In this document: in pieces, positions 1 to 5,817 of the stretch | How the letters are laid out: every line of letters begins with the position of its first letter | How positions within the stretch are numbered: the first letter of the stretch is position 1 | Source of the DNA: SVQP01 sp045594705 | GTDB taxonomy: Bacteria; Bacillota; Clostridia; Oscillospirales; CAG-272 | DNA: 10,671 bases | Direction: 5' to 3' | Assembly: GCA_045594705.1 (NCBI GenBank) | Contig: JAZNZB010000024.1 | Coordinates: 1 to 10,671, forward strand | Notes under the pieces: generated by a model | The model's database searches: none | What the model saw: the letters and a program-made list of their open reading frames with translations, nothing else | What the model was told of the DNA's origin: nothing | Made by a program: the position numbers and the translations under genes

Positions 1-24
1 GGGGAACTTTTTCAAAAGTTCCCC
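1..24. repeat. Perfect palindrome downstream of rplA
   Basis: The first 24 bases form an 11-bp perfect inverted repeat (GGGGAACTTTT and AAAAGTTCCCC) around a 2-base centre. It lies 19 bases beyond the rplA stop codon. On the minus strand it could fold as a hairpin at the end of the L11-L1 message. The T-run that would prove a terminator would lie outside the window. A dispersed intergenic palindrome is equally possible. No part of the next gene, often rplJ in this gene order, is visible. Confidence 0.55.
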
Positions 25-43
25 ACAAAAAAGCCATCCCCAA

Positions 44-739
44 TCAACCGAGCTTTGCCTGGTTGATCTTAATGCCGGGGCCCATGGTAGAAGCCACGAC
101 GCAGCTCTTGATATACTGACCCTTTGCTGCTGCGGGCTTTGCCTTGATGATGGCACCCAGCAGAGTGTCAAAGTTCTCCTGCAGCTTCTCAGCGCCGAAG
201 GATGCCTTGCCAATGGGGCAGTGAATGATGTTGGTCTTGTCAAGACGGTACTCGATCTTACCTGCCTTAGCCTCGCGAACTGCGCGTGCTACGTCGGGGG
301 TAACGGTGCCTGCCTTGGGAGAGGGCATCAGGCCCTTAGGACCCAGAACCTTACCCAGACGGCCGATAACGCCCATCATGTCGGGAGATGCGATTACAAC
401 GTCAAAATCAAACCAGTTTTCCTTCTGGATCTTTTCAGCGTACTCAGCGCCGCCAACGTAGTCAGCACCTGCATCAATTGCAGCCTGTACGTTGTCACCC
501 TTTGCAAATACCAGGGTTCTGACGGTCTTACCGGTACCGTTGGGCAGTACGACTGCGCCTCTGACCTGCTGGTCAGCATGACGGGAGTCAACACCCAGAC
601 GAACGTGTACTTCTACAGTTTCGTCAAACTTTGCCTTGGAAGTCTGGCATACGAGTGCAAGAGCTTCTGCGGGATCATACAATCTGGACTTCTCGATCAG
701 CTTTACGCTATCGGAATACTTTTTACCCATCTTTGCCAT
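44..739 (-). CDS. rplA: 50S ribosomal protein L1
   Basis: This is the L1 protein of the large ribosomal subunit. It binds 23S rRNA at the mobile L1 stalk, helps release deacylated tRNA from the E site, and in many bacteria represses its own L11-L1 message. The 231 residues match the usual length of about 230. The family signature GLMPSPKAGTVT is present in the middle third, preceded by IGRLGKVLGPK. The protein is rich in Lys, as expected for an rRNA binder. The start at 739 is preceded by AGGAGG at 9 bases spacing; an ATG at 747 is out of frame. It follows rplK by 17 bases and should share its mRNA. The identification is secure from the sequence alone. Confidence 0.98.
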   Translation of the reverse strand: MAKMGKKYSDSVKLIEKSRLYDPAEALALVCQTSKAKFDETVEVHVRLGVDSRHADQQVRGAVVLPNGTGKTVRTLVFAKGDNVQAAIDAGADYVGGAEYAEKIQKENWFDFDVVIASPDMMGVIGRLGKVLGPKGLMPSPKAGTVTPDVARAVREAKAGKIEYRLDKTNIIHCPIGKASFGAEKLQENFDTLLGAIIKAKPAAAKGQYIKSCVVASTMGPGIKINQAKLG

Positions 740-756
740 TTCGCCATACCTCCTTC

Positions 757-1182
757 TTAGTCTTCAACCACAACGCCCATGCTGCGTGCGGTGCCTGCGA
801 TCATGCTCATAGCAGCTTCGATGCTGGCAGCGTTCAGGTCGGGCATCTTGGTCTCTGCGATCTTTCTGACCTGTTCCTTGGTGATCTTTGCAACCTTATC
901 CTTGTTGGGCTTTGCCGAAGCAGTTTCCAGGCCGCAAGCCTTCTTGATCAGAACGGGTGCGGGAGGAGTCTTGGTGATAAAGGTGAAGGAACGGTCTGCA
1001 TATACGGTAATGACAACGGGGATCGTCAGACCGATGTCATTCTTGGTTCTTTCGTTGAACTCTTTTGTAAATACGGGAATTGCAACACCGTACTGACCCA
1101 GAGCGGGACCTACGGGAGGCTGAGGAGTAGCCTTACCTGCGGGCAGCTGCAACTTGATATACCCTAATACTTTCTTTGCCAT
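757..1182 (-). CDS. rplK: 50S ribosomal protein L11
   Basis: L11 binds the GTPase-associated centre of 23S rRNA and forms the base of the L7/L12 stalk, where elongation factors dock; in many bacteria it is also needed for RelA activation. The 141 residues are the standard length. The N-terminal half has the proline-rich linker (KATPQPPVGPALGQ) and the C-terminal half the rRNA-binding domain ending in ARSMGVVVED. The segment after GQ reads YGVAIPVFTKEFN, where many L11 proteins have GVNI; this is a mild deviation in a normally conserved stretch. A GGAGG Shine-Dalgarno lies 10 bases before the ATG. The gap to nusG is 113 bases and contains two hairpins. The identification is secure. Confidence 0.98.
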   Translation of the reverse strand: MAKKVLGYIKLQLPAGKATPQPPVGPALGQYGVAIPVFTKEFNERTKNDIGLTIPVVITVYADRSFTFITKTPPAPVLIKKACGLETASAKPNKDKVAKITKEQVRKIAETKMPDLNAASIEAAMSMIAGTARSMGVVVED

Positions 1183-1211
1183 TTTTACTTAACCTCCATA
1201 TGTGGTACTTT

Positions 1212-1271
1212 GTGCGGGAGAATTGCAGAATTTTTCTCCCTCCCACTGTTTCTGTCCAAGGCGTGGACAGA
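1212..1271 (-). promoter_or_regulatory. Two hairpins between nusG and rplK
   Basis: In the nusG-rplK gap the mRNA can form two stems. The first (1251-1271) is a perfect 8-bp stem, TCTGTCCA with TGGACAGA, and a 5-base loop. The second (1212-1246) pairs GGGAGAA with TTCTCCC and is flanked by GTG/CAC. Neither is followed by a long T-run, so they do not look like a complete terminator. L1 and L11 operons in many bacteria are repressed by L1 binding in this position. A control element is therefore plausible but not shown. RNA processing between nusG and rplK is the main alternative. Confidence 0.45.
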
Positions 1272-1295
1272 TTTGATCCAAATATTTCGCGGATC

Positions 1296-1835
1296 TTAGT
1301 TTGCCGGCTTGATCATGGATGCATCAAGCTCGACAGGCATGTCACGGCGGCCTCTCTTGACCAGAACCGTAACGTTTTTCAGGTCATCCGAGATAGACTG
1401 GACGACACCGGAATAGCCCTCGAACAGGCCATTGACAACCTCTACCGTATCGCCAACGTTGAAGGACAACTTTACCTTGACCTCTTCAATGTTCAGCGCC
1501 TCGACCTCCTCGGGGGTCAGGGGTGTGGGACGAGATCCGGGGCCGACAAAGCCGGTTACACCCGTGATATTGCGGACAGCATGCCAGGACTCATCGGTCA
1601 TGACCATCTTGATCAGCACGTAGCTGGGGAAGATCTTGACCTCGGTGATCTTTTCTTCGCTTCCGCTCTTCTCCACAACGGTTTCCACAGGCACTCTGAT
1701 ATCGAAAATCAGATCGCCCAGGCCGCGGTTTTCAACGATTTTTTCAAGGCTGGTTTTTACTTTGTTTTCGTATCCCGAATAGGTGTGCGCCACATACCAT
1801 CTTGGGCCTACGTTCATAGCATCGATATCGCTCAT
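1296..1835 (-). CDS. nusG: Transcription elongation/antitermination factor NusG
   Basis: NusG binds the RNA polymerase clamp helices and modulates pausing, Rho termination and coupling with the ribosome. The 179 residues fit the family. The NGN domain runs from about residue 11 (PRWYVAHTYSGYENKV) to about 110, with IFPSYVLIKM and ITGVTGFVG in their usual places. The KOW domain covers about 124-175 (FNVGDTVEVVNGLFEGYSGVV). The KOW loop reads NGLFEG where DGPFxG is common. The start at 1835 has only a weak AGG at 9 bases. Since secE ends 17 bases upstream, translation may depend on coupling. A start at residue 7 (Met) lacks a Shine-Dalgarno. The order secE-nusG-rplK-rplA is the classical one. 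Confidence 0.97.
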   Translation of the reverse strand: MSDIDAMNVGPRWYVAHTYSGYENKVKTSLEKIVENRGLGDLIFDIRVPVETVVEKSGSEEKITEVKIFPSYVLIKMVMTDESWHAVRNITGVTGFVGPGSRPTPLTPEEVEALNIEEVKVKLSFNVGDTVEVVNGLFEGYSGVVQSISDDLKNVTVLVKRGRRDMPVELDASMIKPAN

Positions 1836-1852
1836 CGCTTAATACCTATGCA

Positions 1853-2500
1853 TTAGTGGAACAGACCAACGATCAGCTCCAACAGGCTCTTTTCGAACCA
1901 CAGATCGCCGCCGGTGCTTGCACCGCCAAAGATCTTCTCAAGAACCAGGTTGAACAGGAAAATCACAAGGGTGATTGCTGCAACGACAGCAAGCACGACC
2001 AGAGTGTTCTTTCGAGTATCCTTCCAGGAGCTCCATACGATTCTCTTCTTCTCGCTATTCAGCGCGCGCAGGAATTCTCCTACCTTCTCTTTCTTGACAA
2101 TGCAGAATACAACGCCTGCAATCAAACCTGCAATTACCAGACCCCATACTACAAGCTTGGTAATGTAAACCTTACCGTTGCGGGTAAAGTTCTCTTTCCA
2201 GAACTTGTTGAAGCCCTTGAGCTCCTCGGTGGTCTCTTCCTCAGAAGTGCTCTCCTCGGTGGAAGAGGTCTCTTCGGAAGTGGTCTCATCGCCGGTTGTC
2301 TCGTCACCGGTGGTTTCTTCGCCGGTGGTTTCTTCACCGGTGGTTTCTTCACCCGTGGGCTCTTCGGTTACTGCCTCGGTGGTTTCAGCTGTCGTGGTAG
2401 TTTCCTCTTCAGCGAATGCACCTACGGTGAACAGAGAGCACGCGAAAACAACTGCAAGCAAAAGAGCTAAGAGATTTCTTCTTGTGTTAAAAGCAGTCAT
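1853..2500 (-). CDS. secE: Preprotein translocase subunit SecE with signal peptide and acidic Thr/Glu-repeat extension
   Basis: SecE clamps the two halves of SecY in the protein-export channel. Bacillota SecE is usually about 60-80 residues with one membrane span; this one has 215. Residues 137-192 are the SecE core: the amphipathic cytoplasmic helix KVGEFLRALNSEKKRIVWSSW, then a span at about 166-190. Ahead of it come a basic and hydrophobic signal-like segment (1-30, ending AFA), a Thr/Glu/Ser-rich acidic stretch (31-94) with tandem TGEET/TGDET units, and an extra span (about 113-135) followed by KKEK. Predicted topology is coherent: acidic domain outside, KK and the amphipathic helix inside, C-tail outside. 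The start at 2500 has a strong GGGGGGAGAG. There is no other Met in the reading frame, so the extension belongs to the gene. Position between rpmG and nusG supports secE. Confidence 0.9.
   Translation of the reverse strand: MTAFNTRRNLLALLLAVVFACSLFTVGAFAEEETTTTAETTEAVTEEPTGEETTGEETTGEETTGDETTGDETTSEETSSTEESTSEEETTEELKGFNKFWKENFTRNGKVYITKLVVWGLVIAGLIAGVVFCIVKKEKVGEFLRALNSEKKRIVWSSWKDTRKNTLVVLAVVAAITLVIFLFNLVLEKIFGGASTGGDLWFEKSLLELIVGLFH
2267..2356 (-). repeat. 15-bp tandem repeat coding (T-G-E/D-E-T)n in secE
   Basis: Six consecutive 15-base units encode TGEET, TGEET, TGEET, TGDET, TGDET and the degenerate TSEET (SecE residues 49-78). On the plus strand the unit reads close to GGTGGTTTCTTCACC. 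Neighbouring units are nearly identical in DNA, which suggests slippage or recombination within the array and probable length variation between strains. The flanking residues 31-48 and 79-94 have the same acidic Thr/Ser composition without strict periodicity. Confidence 0.85.
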
Positions 2501-2516
2501 TATCTCTCCCCCCAGA

Positions 2517-2678
2517 TTACTTTGTTTCTCTGTGAAGAGTGTGCTTGCGGCAGAATTTGCAGTACTTCTTGAGCTCGAGTCTGTCAGGGTCGTTCTTCTT
2601 GTTTTTCTTGGTGTTGTAGTTTCTCTGCTTGCACTCGGTGCATGCCAGAGTTACCTTGACTCTTACGTCATTAGCCAT
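2517..2678 (-). CDS. rpmG: 50S ribosomal protein L33, zinc-ribbon form
   Basis: A 53-residue protein of the large ribosomal subunit, located near the E site. It has two CxxC pairs, CTEC at 13-16 and CKFC at 40-43, the zinc-binding (C+) form of L33. The middle holds the family motif NYNTKKNKKN with PDRLELKKYC after it, and the C-terminus ends RKHTLHRETK. The ATG is preceded by GGGAGGTG. It is the first gene of the operon, 16 bases before secE, as in many Bacillota. C+ forms of ribosomal proteins tie zinc supply to ribosome composition in organisms that also have C- paralogues. No paralogue is visible here. Identification is firm despite the small size. Confidence 0.96.
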   Translation of the reverse strand: MANDVRVKVTLACTECKQRNYNTKKNKKNDPDRLELKKYCKFCRKHTLHRETK

Positions 2679-2708
2679 TTGTTCGGCACCTCCCATTAAA
2701 TTTTATTT

Positions 2709-2826
2709 GGTTTTTTCCGTTATACACGAAAAAACCCGTGTACCTCCCTCTGAAAACGGAGCGTCTATTTAACCCTTTCGGGCGGCGCAAAATAGGCGCA
2801 ATAAAAAAGCCCTTTTGCAGAGGTAC
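2709..2826 (-). promoter_or_regulatory. Structured 5' leader of the rpmG-secE-nusG-rplK-rplA mRNA
   Basis: The leader of about 145 nt can fold extensively. Its 5' end GTACCTC (2820-2826) is complementary to GAGGTAC (2740-2746), and the overlapping CCTCTG (2818-2823) to CAGAGG (2747-2752), continued by AAAA/TTTT. Inside lies a helix, GCG-CTATTT with AAATAG-CGC (2761-2799, one C-A mismatch). It encloses a CCC-GAAA-GGG tetraloop hairpin (2773-2782). Nearer the gene, TACACG/CGTGTA (2723-2742) and GGTTTTTT/AAAAAACC (2709-2736) share bases and cannot form together. The first of these also competes with the 5'-end helix. The ribosome-binding site of rpmG follows directly. I do not recognise a known leader family, and the regulatory role is inferred from complementarity only. 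Confidence 0.45.
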
Positions 2827-2830
2827 GGCT

Positions 2831-2860
2831 ATTATACCACCAAATGCAAGGGCTTGTCAA
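2831..2860 (-). promoter_or_regulatory. Sigma-A type promoter of the rpmG operon
   Basis: On the minus strand a perfect TTGACA (2855-2860) and a perfect TATAAT (2831-2836) are separated by 18 bases. The predicted start lies near 2824, just where the leader's first complementary segment begins. A full-consensus promoter fits a highly expressed ribosomal operon. Confidence 0.88.
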
Positions 2861-2901
2861 GAGGTTTTTGAATTTTTCTACAATTTTTTTGCTATATTTT
2901 T

Positions 2902-3026
2902 ATGAAAAGTGCCAAGAGCATATACGTCCCGCCCGGATCCTTCTCGTCGCGCGCCTTGTGCGCTTGCTTGAGGACAACAACGGGCGGGACTATATCACTT
3001 TGCCGAAGGCACTCTATCACTTCGGC
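2902..3026. repeat. Intergenic repeat element with nested inverted and direct repeats
   Basis: This sits within the 372-bp gap between the cyclophilin and rpmG genes, where I see no gene. A perfect 10-bp inverted repeat, GTCCCGCCCG (2926-2935) and CGGGCGGGAC (2981-2990), is extended outward by ATATA/TATAT (2920-2924, 2991-2995, one bulged C). It is extended again by AGTGCC/GGCACT (2908-2913, 3008-3013). Next to it GCCGAAG/CTTCGGC (3002-3008, 3020-3026) forms a separate hairpin. The 12-mers ACTATATCACTT (2989) and ACTCTATCACTT (3011) are direct repeats differing at one base. The layout suggests a small non-autonomous mobile or repeat element, or a structured RNA. There is no T-run for a terminator. 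Confidence 0.6.
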
Positions 3027-3050
3027 GCAGCCAATCCATCACTGTCAACT

Positions 3051-3551
3051 TCAGTCGACAACCTCCGCGCTTTCAATGACGATGGGAGAGACCGGCACGT
3101 CGTCGTACCAGCCTACGCTGCGGGTCTTGGTAGCCGCGATGGCGTCTACCACCTCGATGCCCTCGGTCACGGCACCGAATGCGGCATACTCACCGTCCAG
3201 ATATCCTGCATCTGCATGCATGATAAAGAACTGGGAGGATGCGGAATTCTTGACCTGGGTTCTCGCCATGGAGATCACGCCCTTTGCGTGGTGCAGATCG
3301 TTTCCGGCAAAGCCGTTGGAGCGGAACTCGCCCTTGATCGACTTGGCAGGCTTCTGGTTAAAGCCCTCATCCATGCCGCCGCCCTGGATCATAAATCCGC
3401 GGATGACGCGGTGGAAGATCAGGCCGGAATAAAAGCCCTCGCTTACCAGCTTTACAAAATTGGCTACCGTTTCGGGTGCCTTATCGGGATACAGCTCAAC
3501 CGTGATATCTCCGTACTCCTTGATATGCAATACAACCTTGGGATTGCTCAT
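3051..3551 (-). CDS. Peptidyl-prolyl cis-trans isomerase, cyclophilin type
   Basis: A cyclophilin of 166 residues, which catalyses cis-trans isomerisation of Xaa-Pro bonds during protein folding. The active-site pattern is intact: FHRVIRGFMIQGG (46-58) carries the catalytic Arg48 and Gln56, and SASSQFFIMHADAGYLDG (103-120) carries the hydrophobic pocket. Tyr117 stands where human CypA has Trp121, which is common in bacterial forms and usually lowers cyclosporin binding. There is no signal peptide, so it should be cytoplasmic. I chose the ATG at 3551 (MSNPKVV) because GGAAG lies 9 bases upstream and the family's first strand starts directly. The longer frame to 3617 adds 22 residues unlike the family. 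It lies 82 bases after mrnC and is probably co-transcribed. Confidence 0.94.
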   Translation of the reverse strand: MSNPKVVLHIKEYGDITVELYPDKAPETVANFVKLVSEGFYSGLIFHRVIRGFMIQGGGMDEGFNQKPAKSIKGEFRSNGFAGNDLHHAKGVISMARTQVKNSASSQFFIMHADAGYLDGEYAAFGAVTEGIEVVDAIAATKTRSVGWYDDVPVSPIVIESAEVVD

Positions 3552-3633
3552 GATAAATTTCTTCCTTTCATTATATATGTACGTATTTACCGTTCGAATT
3601 CGCCCGCAAAAGACCACAGGTCTCCCCTACGAG

Positions 3634-4020
3634 TTATATATCCGTGTTTTCAAATTCATACGCCGCGCCAAGCAGCTCACGTAAGCGCTCCACTCTTCCC
3701 TGCACGTGCAAATATCCCGCCAGCACCTCCATGCCTGTGGCGGCACGGTACTGCGCAACCGTTGCGCCCTTGGGAACGTTGCCGTGCCCCATATTGCGTC
3801 CTCTGCGGAACACCGCCTGCTCCTCATCGGAAAGCAGCGGCAGAATTTTTTGCATTGCCTGGGCCTGTGCACCCGCGCGCACGTAATCCAGTGCCTTTTG
3901 ATTGAGCGCGGCCGATGTGGAATGCCCCGCGTCAACCAGGCTTTCTCTGACGTACAGCTCAATGACCGCATCGCCGAGATAGGCAAGAGCGGGCGTGGTC
4001 AGTTCATTGACAGGCTTCAT
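3634..4020 (-). CDS. mrnC: Mini-ribonuclease III
   Basis: Mini-III is a homodimeric RNase III-type nuclease lacking the double-stranded RNA-binding domain; in Bacillus it matures 23S rRNA ends. The protein has 128 residues, the usual size. The signature ALAYLGDAVIELYVR (11-25) contains the catalytic Asp17. FRRGRN (71-76) is the family's basic loop, and YRAATGMEVLAGYL (91-104) supplies the second catalytic acid, Glu98. The ATG overlaps the stop of the DUF1836 gene as ATGA, so translation is likely coupled. Downstream, before the cyclophilin, a short hairpin AGACC-TGT-GGTCT followed by TTTT (about 3607-3623) could act as a weak attenuator. Assignment is firm from motifs and size. Confidence 0.94.
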   Translation of the reverse strand: MKPVNELTTPALAYLGDAVIELYVRESLVDAGHSTSAALNQKALDYVRAGAQAQAMQKILPLLSDEEQAVFRRGRNMGHGNVPKGATVAQYRAATGMEVLAGYLHVQGRVERLRELLGAAYEFENTDI

Positions 4021-4682
4021 TCCGCTTCCTCCGTTGTCTTTTCGGCAGCTGCCGCGGCCTCCGCAGCCTTCTTCTTGGCCTTGCGCTCCTTTTTCTCTTC
4101 CTTTTCGCGCGCCTTGCGCTCTTCATCGCTGGGCGGCAGGGGATATTCCTCCAACATAGCCTTAGCCATATTGCGGAAATAGACCGACAGTGACGCGACG
4201 GCCAAAAGGGTGACAAAATAATCCTCTCCGTCCTCGGGATCAAGCTGCTCAGAGTTCATGATCTCCTGCACGATCTCGGGACAACGGTGCTTTTGCGCCT
4301 GCTTGATTGCCACAGCCTTATCGTACGCAGCAATCAGCTTTGCGCCCGTGTAATCCTCTTTTGCGTAAATTGCCTCCATGGCACGGCCGATCTCCTCGAT
4401 GGACAGTGTATTCTTGAGCGAATACACCACCAGCATCTGCACGATCTGCTCCTTGGTATATTTCTTTCCCTTGACGGGCGTGATCAGCCCATCCTTGGAA
4501 TAATTGTTGATCATATTCTTGGTCAGCGTGCGGTCCGCCACCTCGCTGCCCTCTTTGTTCTTATCTGCCACGAGCGAGAGGATCTGCTCCAGATATAAAT
4601 CAATGGAAGGGATTTCGGCACCTGTCAGATCAGCGTCATTGACCGCTTCTCCGAGCAGCCCGGCGAGTTTCTGTGCATCCAT
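4017..4682 (-). CDS. DUF1836 domain protein, MerR-like helix-turn-helix
   Basis: The 221-residue product resembles DUF1836 proteins of Bacillota, whose function is not known but whose N-terminal part looks like a MerR-type winged helix. Residues 24-40 read IPSIDLYLEQILSLVAD. Residues 51-76 (starting RTLTKNMINNYSKDGLI and ending KGKKY) are the putative helix-turn-helix, followed by TKEQIVQMLVVYSLKNTLSIEEI. The C-terminus after residue 184 is a highly charged Lys/Glu/Ala tail, probably a coiled coil or disordered. I chose the start at 4682 (MDAQ) because AAGGAG precedes it by 7 bases. The longer frame to 4748 adds residues that overlap the promoter. It overlaps mrnC by ATGA. A role in controlling its own operon is possible but unproven. 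Confidence 0.85.
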   Translation of the reverse strand: MDAQKLAGLLGEAVNDADLTGAEIPSIDLYLEQILSLVADKNKEGSEVADRTLTKNMINNYSKDGLITPVKGKKYTKEQIVQMLVVYSLKNTLSIEEIGRAMEAIYAKEDYTGAKLIAAYDKAVAIKQAQKHRCPEIVQEIMNSEQLDPEDGEDYFVTLLAVASLSVYFRNMAKAMLEEYPLPPSDEERKAREKEEKKERKAKKKAAEAAAAAEKTTEEAE

Positions 4683-4719
4683 TTCCGTTCTCCTTGCGTT
4701 CTTAGTGGTTTTCGATACC

Positions 4720-4748
4720 ATTATACACGGTTTTGATGCGCTTTTCAA
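4720..4748 (-). promoter_or_regulatory. Promoter of the DUF1836-mrnC-cyclophilin unit
   Basis: On the minus strand TTGAAA (4743-4748) and TATAAT (4720-4725) are 17 bases apart. The -35 box overlaps the last codon and stop of the upstream ygjV-like gene. Predicted start near 4713, about 30 bases before the ATG at 4682. Confidence 0.82.
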
Positions 4749-5305
4749 GCCCCTTTTGCATTTTTGTTCGGATTTTTCGCACTACGTGCTTCAATATATC
4801 TGCGAACCAGATAAACCGAGGCCGAAACCATACAGAACACTTCGCAAATAATGCCTCCGATCGAGAGTGAGATAAAAATATTATTGACCAGCCACAAGGG
4901 CGAGATCAACCCCAGCTGCACCCAACGAATGGCGTTGTCCGACCCGTACCACATAGAGAACGTACCGATCACCTGCGGTGCAAGCGAAACAAGACAAGCC
5001 CAACCGTCACCGCCCACCGTGCCCGCAAATACAGCACCCGCGACAAAGAGCGCATTGATCAGCACGAGTGCCCATACGCGGCGTTTTTGGCCAAGTGCCA
5101 GCATGATCAGCCCGCGCACAATACCCATAGCGTTCATCAGGCAGCCCGCTACGTTGCCAAGCAGCAAAAAGCTGACGGCAAACAGCGCGTTTCCGCTGAT
5201 CTGCATGATGTAATACAGAGAACGCCGCTTGGGCTGGAACGACAAAATGATCAGAGACATGGCAAGCACGCTGAACACTTGCCCCGCAATCTCTGCAGGC
5301 GTCAT
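4745..5305 (-). CDS. YgjV-like integral membrane protein
   Basis: A 186-residue very hydrophobic protein resembling the YgjV family (Imp-YgjV), whose function is unknown. The diagnostic stretch is SFQPKRRSLYYIMQISGNAL (22-41), followed by the FLLLGNVAGCLMN segment. About six membrane spans can be drawn: 5-22, 31-50, 52-72, 78-97, 102-119 and 131-168 (possibly two). The C-terminus is basic (ARSAKNPNKNAKGA) and probably cytoplasmic. The start at 5305 has GGAGG 7 bases upstream and overlaps the stop of the preceding gene as ATGA, so the two are probably coupled in translation. The family assignment is by resemblance. The link to the neighbouring UPF0210 is not explained. Confidence 0.78.
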   Translation of the reverse strand: MTPAEIAGQVFSVLAMSLIILSFQPKRRSLYYIMQISGNALFAVSFLLLGNVAGCLMNAMGIVRGLIMLALGQKRRVWALVLINALFVAGAVFAGTVGGDGWACLVSLAPQVIGTFSMWYGSDNAIRWVQLGLISPLWLVNNIFISLSIGGIICEVFCMVSASVYLVRRYIEARSAKNPNKNAKGA

Positions 5306-5793
5306 GCCTTATCCTCCTGCGCCGTCAGCTTGACCGGCACAGTCACCTTGGCCTTTTGCACCTTGTGCGCCTGTACGGGGACAGCCCTGATCGGCTCGCG
5401 CTTTTGCGCAGGGGGAAGATCACAGGGCTTAACGTCCGACGGCTTGACGCGCACGGTGGGGAACATTTCCCACGAAAGACTGTGTGTACCACGGCTTTCA
5501 ATCTCTTCGGTGGTGCGCGCGGGTCGCTGCGTGCGCTTGACGCCCACAATCAGGGATTTATACTCCCCTTCACCGGTCGCACTGTCGTAAGACAGGCGCA
5601 ACGGAAACAAGCAAAGTGCCAAAGCACCGCCAACCAGCAGCCCAACCTTGGTGGAAGTTTTCATTCCGCCCACTTTTCTGCCAATATTGTCCACTTTGCC
5701 GAATATATTCACCACTTTATCTGCAGTATTGACATATCTCGTGGCTACATCCGCCACTCTGTCAAACCCGCCCGTGTCCTTTTCAAACTTCAT
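5302..5793 (-). CDS. Unrecognised single-pass membrane protein
   Basis: I do not recognise this 163-residue protein. Residues 1-43 are polar and mixed charge, with a helical heptad-like pattern (VATRYVNTADKVVNIFGKV) that could be amphipathic. Residues 49-66 (KVGLLVGGALALCLFPLR) form one membrane span. A short segment follows, LSYDSATGEGEYKSLIVGVKRTQ, with a beta-hairpin look, then about 70 residues rich in Pro, Val and Lys. Topology by charge is not decisive. The start at 5793 has AAGGAG 6 bases upstream. An internal Met44 has no usable Shine-Dalgarno. It lies 24 bases after the UPF0210 gene and overlaps the ygjV-like gene by ATGA, so the two membrane proteins may act together. Confidence 0.75.
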   Translation of the reverse strand: MKFEKDTGGFDRVADVATRYVNTADKVVNIFGKVDNIGRKVGGMKTSTKVGLLVGGALALCLFPLRLSYDSATGEGEYKSLIVGVKRTQRPARTTEEIESRGTHSLSWEMFPTVRVKPSDVKPCDLPPAQKREPIRAVPVQAHKVQKAKVTVPVKLTAQEDKA

Positions 5794-5817
5794 CAGACAC
5801 TCCTTATATCAAATGTA

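Noticed and set aside
2926..2990. Signal recognition particle RNA or another housekeeping small RNA
   Set aside because: The closed stem is suggestive, but the conserved SRP core (GGUCAGG with GGAAG/AGCA) is absent.
3570..3575. TATAAT on the minus strand just before the cyclophilin gene
   Set aside because: Transcription from it would start inside the Shine-Dalgarno of the gene, and the -35 candidate TTCGAA matches only 3 of 6 bases.
2844..3905. Long open frame on the plus strand (353 residues)
   Set aside because: It runs antisense through the cyclophilin and mrnC genes, has no Shine-Dalgarno and no recognisable family; it is a shadow of the G/C-rich minus-strand genes.
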